In this document: positions 9,771 to 17,753 of the stretch, piece by piece | How the letters are laid out: each line of letters opens with the position of its first letter | Numbering within the stretch: the stretch's first letter is position 1 | Source of the DNA: Tannerella forsythia | GTDB lineage: Bacteria > Bacteroidota > Bacteroidia > Bacteroidales > Tannerellaceae | Assembly (NCBI RefSeq): GCF_001006485.1 | Contig: NZ_JUET01000082.1 | Coordinates: forward strand, 61,422-125,421 | Direction: 5' to 3' | DNA: 64,000 bases | The notes under the pieces: generated by a model | What the model was told of the DNA's origin: nothing | Database searches by the model: none | The model's input: only the letters and a program-made list of their open reading frames with translations | Translations under genes and position numbers: made by a program

Positions 9771-10472
9771 ATGGAGTGGTTGAATGAAGTGATAAACAGT
9801 ACGAAGATCGATATATGGACTACCATCGTTCGGTTGATCATTAGTTTTCTGTTAGGTGCAATCGTGGGTACGGAGCGTCAGATGCGTCGTCGGGAAGCCG
9901 GTTTGCGCACGTTCACACTTATCTGCCTCGGCTCTACCATGGCTATGCTGATCTCGATCTGGATACCACAGATTTATCCGAATTTTTTAAACGGTGATCC
10001 GGGGCGTATTGCCGCGCAGGTGCTGACCGGCATCGGTTTTCTGGGGGCCGGCGCGATTATTCAGAGCCGCGGCAGTGTGTACGGGCTGACAACGGCAGCC
10101 TGCATCTGGGTGGTGGCTGTCATTGGGTTAGCCGTGGGGGCGGGTATGTTCACCGCCGCTATCATCGTGACGGCCCTTACCGTAACAATCCTGATATCAT
10201 TAGAACGCTTCGAAAAACGGATGTTGCTCGATGGGGTGAATAAGATTCTGGTGATTGTCTGTTCGACGGCAGAGCCTGACTTGAAGCGGATGCGTAAGAC
10301 ATTAGAAGAACAAAACGTCTACGTCATGAGTAATTCTTATGAATTGAATTATGAAACCAACACGGCTGTACTCACGTATAAAGTGAATGTCAAACCGCGT
10401 TCTTCTTATACGAGCTTGTTCACGGCCATCCGCAAGAATAGTTACATAACACAAATTAAGATTTTAGCCTGA
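9771..10472 (+). CDS. MgtC/SapB-family inner membrane protein
   Basis: A 233-residue protein. The N-terminal ~140 residues are the MgtC/SapB membrane domain, with the hallmark GAIVGTERQMRRREAGLRTF (about 25-45), RIAAQVLTGIGFLGAGAI and GLTTAACIWVVAVIGLAVG. The C-terminal ~80 residues are soluble and ACT-like. Related proteins act in magnesium homeostasis or ATPase regulation; the precise role here is not known. It starts four bases after the hydrolase gene. Confidence 0.85.
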   Translation: MEWLNEVINSTKIDIWTTIVRLIISFLLGAIVGTERQMRRREAGLRTFTLICLGSTMAMLISIWIPQIYPNFLNGDPGRIAAQVLTGIGFLGAGAIIQSRGSVYGLTTAACIWVVAVIGLAVGAGMFTAAIIVTALTVTILISLERFEKRMLLDGVNKILVIVCSTAEPDLKRMRKTLEEQNVYVMSNSYELNYETNTAVLTYKVNVKPRSSYTSLFTAIRKNSYITQIKILA

Positions 10473-10684
10473 CAAACATTTTCTTCTTTCTATCCGTATA
10501 TCAATTGAAAACACGACATTATTGCATCTATTCGCAATTATTTCGATATAAACCGGTCTTTTGTAGCGCAAGAATGGCTCAGGAAGCCGATAAAATAAGA
10601 AAAGTCATTGCTTGTCGTGGATTTCAGGCCTGGCTTTCAGGCGTTAAGTAATATTAAATCCATTCCTTCTCAAAAATATTGCAT

Positions 10685-10741
10685 TATCTTTGCATGCGAA
10701 TTGAGGTAAAAGACCGGTCTTAGCGAAGGCAGTCTTTTTTT
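10685..10741 (+). promoter_or_regulatory. Promoter followed by a short hairpin with T-tract (attenuator or very small RNA)
   Basis: A TATCTTTG promoter element (10685-10692) is followed by a hairpin. Outer stem AAAAGAC/GTCTTTT (10708-10714 with 10732-10738) encloses an inner stem GTCTT-AGCG-AAGGC, ending in seven T. The transcript would end about 45 nt after its start. It sits 130 bases ahead of the thioredoxin-like gene. The rest of the gap 10473-10874 shows no gene, only another copy of ACCGGTCTT near 10551. No known RNA family was recognised. Confidence 0.4.
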
Positions 10742-10874
10742 CTCACTCCTGAAACTCAGGGGGTCGAAGAATATAGAAGAAATAAGCGTTTCTTTTGGGC
10801 TGAATTTGCAGACAGGCAGGGCGAGTATTCCCGATATGCTTCTTCGATGTTTTTTTTCACCATAAATATAAAGT

Positions 10875-11378
10875 ATGAAGATTGGAACTTGTGTACTCTC
10901 CGTCGCGGTGGTTTGGTTATTCTTATCGGCCGGGACGGATAAAGCAGGGATAACCGAAGGCTATCATTTGGGAGACCTTGCTCCGAGGATAGAGTCTTTG
11001 GAAAACAATCGAGGTATTGATTTCCGAAATCGTTCCGAAAGCTACACGTTAGTAAATTTCTGGGCGGCTTACGATGCCGATTCCCGTGTTCGTAACATAG
11101 CGCTTTGGAACAAAGTGAAAGATTGGGATTCGACACGTATTAAAGTCTATTCCGTTTCGATGGATGAAAAATTCTCCGTATTTACGGAGACCTTGAAAAC
11201 AGATGGGCTGGAATCGGCGAATCAGTGGTACGATGGAAAGGGAAAATCGTCGTTGCTGTACAAAACGTACGGTTTGAAGAAAGGACTGAGAAACTTTCTG
11301 ATAGACGGTAAAGGAGTGATTGTGGGTGTAGACCTGACTCCCGAAGCAGTATCCCGAATCGTAAACAAGAGTGTGTAA
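10875..11378 (+). CDS. Thioredoxin-fold exported protein without CXXC
   Basis: A 167-residue protein with an N-terminal hydrophobic export signal (GTCVLSVAVVWLFLSAG). The body follows the TlpA/AhpC-TSA pattern: GDLAPRIESL, then LVNFWAAYDADSR where redox proteins have FWAxWCxxC, then VYSVSMDEK and a C-terminal FLIDGKGVIVGVDL. The redox-active cysteine pair is absent (AAYDAD), so it is probably not a disulfide reductase. It may bind a partner or ligand, or be a degenerate member. It stands alone, downstream of the hairpin at 10685-10741. Confidence 0.7.
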   Translation: MKIGTCVLSVAVVWLFLSAGTDKAGITEGYHLGDLAPRIESLENNRGIDFRNRSESYTLVNFWAAYDADSRVRNIALWNKVKDWDSTRIKVYSVSMDEKFSVFTETLKTDGLESANQWYDGKGKSSLLYKTYGLKKGLRNFLIDGKGVIVGVDLTPEAVSRIVNKSV

Positions 11379-11402
11379 CTACATTTATTTTAATCGCATT
11401 AG

Positions 11403-11443
11403 AAGAGGGTATGTCAAAACGCAATGTTTGGGCATACCCTCTT
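11403..11443. terminator. Strong hairpin, likely terminator after the thioredoxin-like gene
   Basis: AAGAGGGTATG at 11403-11413 pairs perfectly (11 bp) with CATACCCTCTT at 11433-11443 around a 19-base loop, 25 bases after the stop at 11378. The 3' side continues CTTTCTTT rather than a clean T-run, so termination efficiency is uncertain. The rest of the gap to 11658 shows no gene. Confidence 0.55.
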
Positions 11444-11657
11444 TCTTTGGGGATATTCGTTCGAAATAATTCCTCGCATATTTATCTGGAATGATTCTTT
11501 TTCCTCTATAAAACCGAAAAGAAATGTTTTTCCCGTGGCGATTGATGATGCATCCGCCGACTTCCTCTACAAGCACCTTGGGGTCGGGTAGCTGCCGATA
11601 GATACCGTATACCTATTATTATAATCATTTTATGATGGCAGACGGAAAGGGTTTTCG

Positions 11658-11665
11658 TACCTTTG
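11658..11665 (+). promoter_or_regulatory. -7 promoter element of truA (TACCTTTG)
   Basis: TACCTTTG fits TAnnTTTG and lies 27 bases before the ATG at 11693. It overlaps the upstream in-frame ATG at 11663, which therefore cannot be the start. Confidence 0.55.
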
Positions 11666-11692
11666 CTGCCCGTTACGAAAGAAAGCAGACGT

Positions 11693-12451
11693 ATGAATCG
11701 GTATTTTATCTGGTTGGCCTATAAGGGAACAAACTATTGCGGTTGGCAGCGTCAGCCGAACGGGTTGAGCGTGCAGCAGTGCGTGGAGGACGTCTTGGAG
11801 ACGGTGCTTCGCCGTCCTGTGCCACTGACGGGCGCCGGACGTACGGATGCCGGCGTGCATGCGCGCCGTATGGCGGCACATTTCGATGTGCCGAAGGCCT
11901 TGGACGATACGGAACGGCTTGCGGGAAAGTTGAACCGTATGCTCCCCCAAGATATTGCGATAGCACGGATTGTTCCGGTACGTGCCGATGCGCATGCACG
12001 GTTCGACGCCCTGTCGCGCCGTTATCAGTATCTCGTGTCCGAAAAGAAAGACCCTTTTGATTACGAAACCGTTTGTTGCATGTCATTGCGCGGTATGGAT
12101 TTCGGGGCGATGAATGAAGTGGCCAAAACCTTGTACGACTATACGGATTTTACGAGCTTCAGCAAGTTGCATACCGATGTGAAGACGAATAATTGCCGGA
12201 TCGATGAAGCCCGATGGGAGAAGGATGGAACACGATGGGTGTTTACGATTCAAGCCGATCGTTTCCTGCGGAATATGGTGCGCGCGATGGTCGGTACCAT
12301 GTTCGAGGTAGGGCGCGGTAAGCGCAGTGTCGATGATTTTCGCCGGCTGATCGAAGCGAAAGACCGTTGTCGGGCGGGTACGTCCGCACCGCCCGAAGGA
12401 CTTACCCTGATTGACATCGATTATCCGGACGATCTTTTTACGGTTGACTGA
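11693..12451 (+). CDS. truA: tRNA pseudouridine(38-40) synthase
   Basis: A 252-residue enzyme that converts uridines 38-40 of tRNA anticodon stems to pseudouridine. The N-terminal YFIWLAYKGTNYCGWQRQ and the catalytic GAGRTDAGVHA with Asp52 are diagnostic. The second domain has FTSFSK and FLRNMVRAMVGTM. Start at 11693 gives the family's usual N-terminus. The stop overlaps the next start (TGATG), coupling it to the EamA transporter gene. Confidence 0.95.
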   Translation: MNRYFIWLAYKGTNYCGWQRQPNGLSVQQCVEDVLETVLRRPVPLTGAGRTDAGVHARRMAAHFDVPKALDDTERLAGKLNRMLPQDIAIARIVPVRADAHARFDALSRRYQYLVSEKKDPFDYETVCCMSLRGMDFGAMNEVAKTLYDYTDFTSFSKLHTDVKTNNCRIDEARWEKDGTRWVFTIQADRFLRNMVRAMVGTMFEVGRGKRSVDDFRRLIEAKDRCRAGTSAPPEGLTLIDIDYPDDLFTVD

Positions 12452-13350
12452 TGATGTGGGTCGCTTGGGCATTTCTTTCGGCATTCCTGTTAGGATGTTA
12501 CGATGTAAGCAAGAAAATGGCCGTCAGCCGGAACGCCGTGATCCCCGTGCTGTTTCTGAATACGATGATTTCCAGCCTGCTTTTTTTGCCTTTCGTACTT
12601 CTTTCTTACAGGTCGGACATGCTCGACGGAACAATGTTTTACGTGCCTCGTGTTTCGTGGCAAACGCACGGGCTCGTGTTTCTGAAATCGGTCATCGTAC
12701 TGACATCATGGATGGCCGGATATTTCTCGGTCAAGCATCTTCCGCTGACCATCACTGGCCCTGTTAAGGCCACACAGCCTGTACTGACGCTGCTCGGCGC
12801 ATTGATCATTTTCAGCGAAAGGCTCAACCTCTATCAATGGATTGGGGTGCTGCTGGCCGTCCTGTCTTTTTATATGTTGTCGTCGTCGGGGCGTAAGGAA
12901 GGCATACGGTTTACGCATAACAAATGGATTCTTTATGCGGTGCTTTCTGTTGTTGCCGGTTCGATGAGCGGCTTGTACGACAAGTACCTGATGCGATCGC
13001 TCGATGTGATGACGGTTCAGGTCTGGTTCAATATGTATCAGTTCGCACTGATGACTCCCATCTTGCTGTTTCTCTGGTATCCGCACCGCAAACACACCAC
13101 ACCGTTCGAATGGCGATGGGGCATTCTGCTGATTTCCGTGTTTCTGGCGATAGCCGACTGGATATATTTCTACGCGCTAAGTTTTCCCGACTCGATGATC
13201 TCGATCGTTTCGATGATCCGGCGAAGCAGTGTACTCGTCACTTTTGCCGCCGGCGCTTTGTTGCTCCACGAGAAAAATCTCAGAAGTAAAGCCGTCGATC
13301 TGCTGTTGGTGCTGCTCGGTATGTTCTTCCTCTATCTCGGCACGCGCTAA
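12451..13350 (+). CDS. EamA/DMT-family transporter
   Basis: A 299-residue membrane protein with about ten hydrophobic segments arranged as two EamA repeats. KATQPVLTLLGALIIFSERL near residue 110 is the typical end of the first repeat, with RRSSVLVTFAAGALLLHE in the second. Transported substrate is unknown (amino acids, purines or nucleotide sugars in relatives). It overlaps truA by one base and converges with cobB, overlapping it by four bases. Confidence 0.8.
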   Translation: MMWVAWAFLSAFLLGCYDVSKKMAVSRNAVIPVLFLNTMISSLLFLPFVLLSYRSDMLDGTMFYVPRVSWQTHGLVFLKSVIVLTSWMAGYFSVKHLPLTITGPVKATQPVLTLLGALIIFSERLNLYQWIGVLLAVLSFYMLSSSGRKEGIRFTHNKWILYAVLSVVAGSMSGLYDKYLMRSLDVMTVQVWFNMYQFALMTPILLFLWYPHRKHTTPFEWRWGILLISVFLAIADWIYFYALSFPDSMISIVSMIRRSSVLVTFAAGALLLHEKNLRSKAVDLLLVLLGMFFLYLGTR

Positions 13351-14669
13351 GGGCCGGCGGGTTCTGCTTTCCACAAATCCATCACATCGTTTTCACCCCA
13401 GTACAAATGGGTATAACTTGCAATCACGTTCCTGTAACGGTAAACGGGCGTATCGACTTTCTCGTCCCTGACATTGTATTGTTGGGCGATCGAAAAGGGA
13501 ATCGCGTCTCCTCCAACGATCGATGAATAATGAAACTCGTGTCCTTTCCATTCCGTTCCGTTCAGTGCGAAGCGGCGATAGCCGAGATGCAGACGCATAC
13601 CACTCATAGTTGCCTCCTGTGCAAGCACGCCGACTAAAGGATAATTTACCCCGTCCATGCCCGTGATCGAGCGACCCAAGTACATCATGCCACCGCATTC
13701 GGCCAATAGCTTCCCTCCGTTTTCAACGTACGAACGGATCGCTTCGAGCATCGGACGGTTCGCGCTCAACTCATTCAGGTAGAACTCGGGATATCCGCCG
13801 GGAAGGTAAACGAGATCGGCCGGTGGCAGTGTTTGGTCTTTGATCGGGCTGAAATACGTGACTGTGCCCATTTGTTCGAGGCGTGCGATGTTTTCTTTAT
13901 AGGTAAACGTGAATGCTTCGTCGCGTGCTACAGCGATAGACAGTCCTCTGTCCGGAAGTTGTGACGGTGGAATGACGGTCACTTCGGGCAGTACCGCCTG
14001 TCGGCAGACTTCCAACAGACGATCGATATCTACATTCGCAGCAATGGCATCTGCGGTTTTTTCGATCAGTTGTTCAAACTGAAACGAGGCATCCGTCGTA
14101 AGTCCCAAATGACGGGACGGTATCTCAAGGTCGTTGATCCTGGGCAGGCAGCCGAAGCATTCGACCCCGACGTCCGCACAGGCTTCTTTCAGATATGAGG
14201 CATGCGTGGCTGAGGCCGTGCGGTTAAATACGACTCCGACGATATGCACCTCCGGGTTGAAATGCTTGAATCCGTAAATCACAGGCGCTACGGAATAGGC
14301 TACGGAACGGGCATTGACAATCAGTACGACAGGAATATTGAGCAGGCGGGCTGTCTCGGCACTGCTTCCGTGCATCTTCACGTATCCGTCGAACAGTCCC
14401 ATGACCCCTTCGACCACGCAGACTTCGGCCGGTGCTGCATAACGGTTGTAAAGGTATTGTACATGGGCAGGCGAAGCGAGCCAGCTGTCGAGATTCACCG
14501 ACTCGCAGCCCGCCGACAACTTATGATAATGCGGATCAATATAGTCGGGGCCGCATTTGAACGGCTGAACGTTCATCCCCCGTCGTTTTATTAAGCGAAG
14601 CAGTCCGGCGGTAAACGTAGTCTTACCGCATCCCGAACCGGTTGCGCCGATCAGTAGTTGTGACTTCAT
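13347..14669 (-). CDS. cobB: Cobyrinate a,c-diamide synthase
   Basis: A 440-residue glutamine- and ATP-dependent amidotransferase that amidates side chains a and c of cobyrinate in the anaerobic B12 route (CobB/CbiA). The N-terminal P-loop is GATGSGCGKTT (residues 8-18), followed by CGPDYIDPHYH. The C-terminal class I-like glutaminase half has LPGGYPEFYLNEL and the nucleophile region LLAECGGMMYLG. Length is normal. No other cobalamin synthesis gene is adjacent; with the BtuCD-like importer at 380-2427 this suggests salvage or partial synthesis of corrinoids. Confidence 0.93.
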   Translation of the reverse strand: MKSQLLIGATGSGCGKTTFTAGLLRLIKRRGMNVQPFKCGPDYIDPHYHKLSAGCESVNLDSWLASPAHVQYLYNRYAAPAEVCVVEGVMGLFDGYVKMHGSSAETARLLNIPVVLIVNARSVAYSVAPVIYGFKHFNPEVHIVGVVFNRTASATHASYLKEACADVGVECFGCLPRINDLEIPSRHLGLTTDASFQFEQLIEKTADAIAANVDIDRLLEVCRQAVLPEVTVIPPSQLPDRGLSIAVARDEAFTFTYKENIARLEQMGTVTYFSPIKDQTLPPADLVYLPGGYPEFYLNELSANRPMLEAIRSYVENGGKLLAECGGMMYLGRSITGMDGVNYPLVGVLAQEATMSGMRLHLGYRRFALNGTEWKGHEFHYSSIVGGDAIPFSIAQQYNVRDEKVDTPVYRYRNVIASYTHLYWGENDVMDLWKAEPAGP

Positions 14670-14672
14670 CGT

Positions 14673-14798
14673 TCAAATGACGTCCGACTTCCGCTCCACC
14701 GTGTAGTTGAAGCCACAATCCTTACAGTTGTATCTTTGCCTTCCCCCAACCATGCCGTTCATTACATGGCAACCGCTTTTACATCTTGGACAATCCAT
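14673..14798 (-). pseudogene. IS1-family transposase N-terminal zinc-ribbon remnant
   Basis: A 41-codon frame starting MDCPRCKSGC and including GGRQRYNCKDCGFNYTV. This is the InsA-like zinc ribbon (four Cys in two CxxC pairs) of IS1-family transposases, and it is clearly related to the start of the IS1 transposase at the right end of the window. The frame ends right after the ribbon, three bases before cobB begins, so it is a scrap, unless retained as a tiny stand-alone zinc protein. The following gap to 15012 holds no gene that I recognise. Confidence 0.65.
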
Positions 14799-15011
14799 GA
14801 TTCCTCTTGTTTTTCTTTCACGGCATAAAAATACACATAATCTTCTATATCAGAACAACAAATCCAAAGAATAAGATATGAAGAGGTATTGTTTTAACAA
14901 TTTGGATAAGAGCTGAACGCTGCATAACCATGGACGTGCAATTGTAAGGCCATTCCCATTGATTGAATGATTGCTGATGGCTGATGGCTGAAAACGGACG
15001 GCTAAACAAAC

Positions 15012-15053
15012 AAAAAAACTTGCCCGGAACCTGCAAATGCAAGCCCGGGCAAG
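15012..15053 (-). terminator. Rho-independent terminator of the GH9/PUL operon
   Basis: CTTGCCCGG (15019-15027) pairs with CCGGGCAAG (15045-15053); on the minus strand the stem is followed by seven T (A-run 15012-15018). It lies about 130 bases beyond the stop of the GH9 gene, the last gene of the polysaccharide-utilisation operon. Confidence 0.8.
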
Positions 15054-15181
15054 ACGCTTATGGAAAAGATATGAAAAAACAAACCCGCAGACAGGCATCA
15101 TGCACAAGGCATACGACTACCTTCCGGGGCTTCGAGATAGATCGTTGCTTTTGTTTTTATCCGTTTTTTTTCGATATGTTT

Positions 15182-17683
15182 TCATTCACGTATCTTTTTA
15201 CCGTTGTTTCTTTTTTTCTTTGCCATCAATTCGTCTATGCGCACAAAGATATAGTTTTTTTGCTTCAATTCGTGCATCAGATCACTCAGAAAGTTGTAAA
15301 ATTTATCCGTCCGTTTCGGATCGGTGCCGATATGAAGAAGTAAGATAAAGCCGTTCAGATCGTTTTCCGCCTCATACGCGAGGATGGAACGATAAATCGC
15401 TTCGGACGAACGATAACTCTTCATCTCGGGCGTCGTATAATCGGCGTTCGACCGTGTGCCGGGCGTGAAATTTACCACCTGTACATCCATCGCTTTGGCC
15501 CAGCCACTTATCTCATGATTATACCATTCGTAAGAAGGAATAAAGAACCGAGGCGTTTCAATCTTCAATCCGGCTGTTTGCATCGCGGCATAGTTGCCTT
15601 CGAGGTCTTGCTCGAAGACGGTGCGCGAAACGAGTGTCGAGTCACGCCGCTGCCAGTCGGCATAGAACAGATGCCTGTCGGAATGGGGCGCCAGATAATG
15701 TCCTTCTTTTTGCAGCCGGCGGGCTACGTCGGGAAATTTCCGGTAGAAATCGCCCGTCAGGAAGAAAGAAGCCTGGGCCTGATGCTTTTTCAACGTACGA
15801 CGGATAACACCGGCTCCATCGGCATACTCGTGCCCGGTGAAAACAAGCGCGATCTTCTTCTCCGTCCGGTCGCCCCGTACGATTCCGCCCTGCACCGTCT
15901 CAAATCGATGTGCCTGAGCGCTCAAATAGCCGAGATAGTAACAAAGCGACGCCGTCCCGTCTATTGTCGGTTCATTCGTCGAATAGTCGGCATAATCATC
16001 GTGATAGACGACCACATCCGACTGAAACGGTGCGTACCGGTCTTCTTTCGAGAGATGTACCCCGATCAGGCTGCCGAAGATCGACGTATAGATGGGACCA
16101 TCGACAAGCCCCCCGGTAACGGGCATCCCATGCAGATGGGTCAAGGCCGAGTGCGGATCGGACGGTGTGTCTCCATGTGCCAGATAGCCCACCATCATGC
16201 ACTTTCCCCACGGGTTACAGCCGAACAGCCAGTCGCGCATCGCGGCTTCGACTTCGAGAAATGTTTTGTCGCCCGTCAGTTCGTGATACAGCCGGCACTG
16301 CGTGATGAACGCTACCGTGAGGTTGTTGGAGCACCAGATGAACGGGATGCCGTTGAGAAAGGCATCGCCCTGCGCCCGCTCTTTCACCCGTTGCAAACCG
16401 CTGCGCATATGGCGGATAAATTCCTGCTTCGCCTTCGGGTCATCTCCTTGTGTCGCCAATCGGTAATGGCCGAGGTTCACGAACGGATACCATTGATAAT
16501 GACGAGCCGAATCAGCTCCCATCCATGGCGTTACAGGTTCCATCCGACCATATTGAACGGCCTGTTTCAGATATCCTTTTTTGCCGGAGAGCGCATACAT
16601 CTCGGTCGCGGCCAGCTGCATATCGTCGGCCCAGTTGTCTTCTTCGTAGAAATAGGGTGCTCCGCACGGAGCCGTCTGGCATACGCCGGGATGTGCCGCC
16701 CCTCTGAGATAAGCCTGCTCCGACTTTTTGAGCAACAGCTTGGAAAATTCAGGGTCATATTCCGACAACACGCTTGTGCCTAAAGCGAACGATGAAGCAT
16801 ATTTTCCCAATGTCGAAGCCAGTCCCGTGCTCCGGTTCCGATATTTTTTCAATCCTTGCGGCAGCGAACTGCAAAAATATACCGGACGTGCTTTACCAGC
16901 CCCCCAACCGTAATCGACGCGTTGGTCGGCAGGAAGGGTAAAGCCCGCATGGTCCCGGTCGTCGGCCAACTGGTTAAAATAAGTAACCGAGTCGGGGTTC
17001 ATCTTCACCAACCAGTCGATTCCCCATCTGGCCTCGTCCAGAATATCGGGGATGCCATTCGCGCCCTCGTCCCCATTGGCTTGATACCGGTCTCCAAATG
17101 CTTCGGGATGTTGCGAATAGGCGAAAAGCATCTGGTACACGGCATTGGCCGAGGTGGTAACGTATTGGAGATAATCGGAAGCATCGTGCCAGCCGCCGGA
17201 AACGTCGAAAGGGATGCCATTGCGTTTTCCGTCGGGATCACCTACCGAAACCACCCCATGCGTGTGGCATGAGTCTTTCAGACAGGGATTGTATCCGCAT
17301 CGCTGCTGACGCATATACCGGAGTGGCATCTCCGCCGCTTCGGCATACACATTATACCCGATCCGGAACGGGACGGACTGGATGCCACCGGCACGCAGCA
17401 CATACGTGCCGGGCGTCGTCAACTCCGAAAAATGAAGCCGTACCGACGACTCGAAAGCCGGCTGCTTTCCCGTATTTACGATCTTCTCTCCCCGATAGAC
17501 CCTCTTACCGGTTTGTGCATCGGCCACCTCGAACGAATCGATCGTCTTCTTCTCCTTACTCACCCAGACAGCCACCTTGACATCGTCAGGCAGATAGCCG
17601 ATCCGGTTCACACGTACCCACGATTGGGCATGCACTCCCCCCAAAAACAGCAATCCAACAGACGCACAAATTATTTTTCGCAT
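15182..17683 (-). CDS. Exported GH9 glycosidase fused to a polysaccharide-deacetylase-like domain
   Basis: An 833-residue protein, start chosen at MRKIICASVG with signal peptide to about residue 20. It has three domains. First, an Ig-like CelD_N domain (about 22-105: RVNRIGYLPDDVKVAVWV). Second, a GH9 (alpha/alpha)6 domain (about 130-590) with the nucleophile/base motif GGWHDASDYLQY and the acid Glu in STNEPTIDGTASL. Third, a NodB-like deacetylase domain (about 615-825). In the last, the metal-site HSDRH is present but the usual TFDDG motif reads VFTGHEYADG, so the catalytic Asp pair is altered. GH9 includes endoglucanases and exo-glucosaminidases; pairing with a deacetylase-like fold hints at an amino-sugar glycan. 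Last gene of a SusCD operon. Confidence 0.85.
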   Translation of the reverse strand: MRKIICASVGLLFLGGVHAQSWVRVNRIGYLPDDVKVAVWVSKEKKTIDSFEVADAQTGKRVYRGEKIVNTGKQPAFESSVRLHFSELTTPGTYVLRAGGIQSVPFRIGYNVYAEAAEMPLRYMRQQRCGYNPCLKDSCHTHGVVSVGDPDGKRNGIPFDVSGGWHDASDYLQYVTTSANAVYQMLFAYSQHPEAFGDRYQANGDEGANGIPDILDEARWGIDWLVKMNPDSVTYFNQLADDRDHAGFTLPADQRVDYGWGAGKARPVYFCSSLPQGLKKYRNRSTGLASTLGKYASSFALGTSVLSEYDPEFSKLLLKKSEQAYLRGAAHPGVCQTAPCGAPYFYEEDNWADDMQLAATEMYALSGKKGYLKQAVQYGRMEPVTPWMGADSARHYQWYPFVNLGHYRLATQGDDPKAKQEFIRHMRSGLQRVKERAQGDAFLNGIPFIWCSNNLTVAFITQCRLYHELTGDKTFLEVEAAMRDWLFGCNPWGKCMMVGYLAHGDTPSDPHSALTHLHGMPVTGGLVDGPIYTSIFGSLIGVHLSKEDRYAPFQSDVVVYHDDYADYSTNEPTIDGTASLCYYLGYLSAQAHRFETVQGGIVRGDRTEKKIALVFTGHEYADGAGVIRRTLKKHQAQASFFLTGDFYRKFPDVARRLQKEGHYLAPHSDRHLFYADWQRRDSTLVSRTVFEQDLEGNYAAMQTAGLKIETPRFFIPSYEWYNHEISGWAKAMDVQVVNFTPGTRSNADYTTPEMKSYRSSEAIYRSILAYEAENDLNGFILLLHIGTDPKRTDKFYNFLSDLMHELKQKNYIFVRIDELMAKKKRNNGKKIRE

Positions 17684-17753
17684 AATGAAGATAAATTCTA
17701 CCAAAGAGAAAATTATTCTCCAAAGAATGTCCTCTCTTTTTATAATTACCTAA

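Noticed and set aside
15515-16783. 422-residue plus-strand open frame opposite the GH9 gene
   Set aside because: Antisense shadow of a strongly conserved gene; no recognisable motifs.
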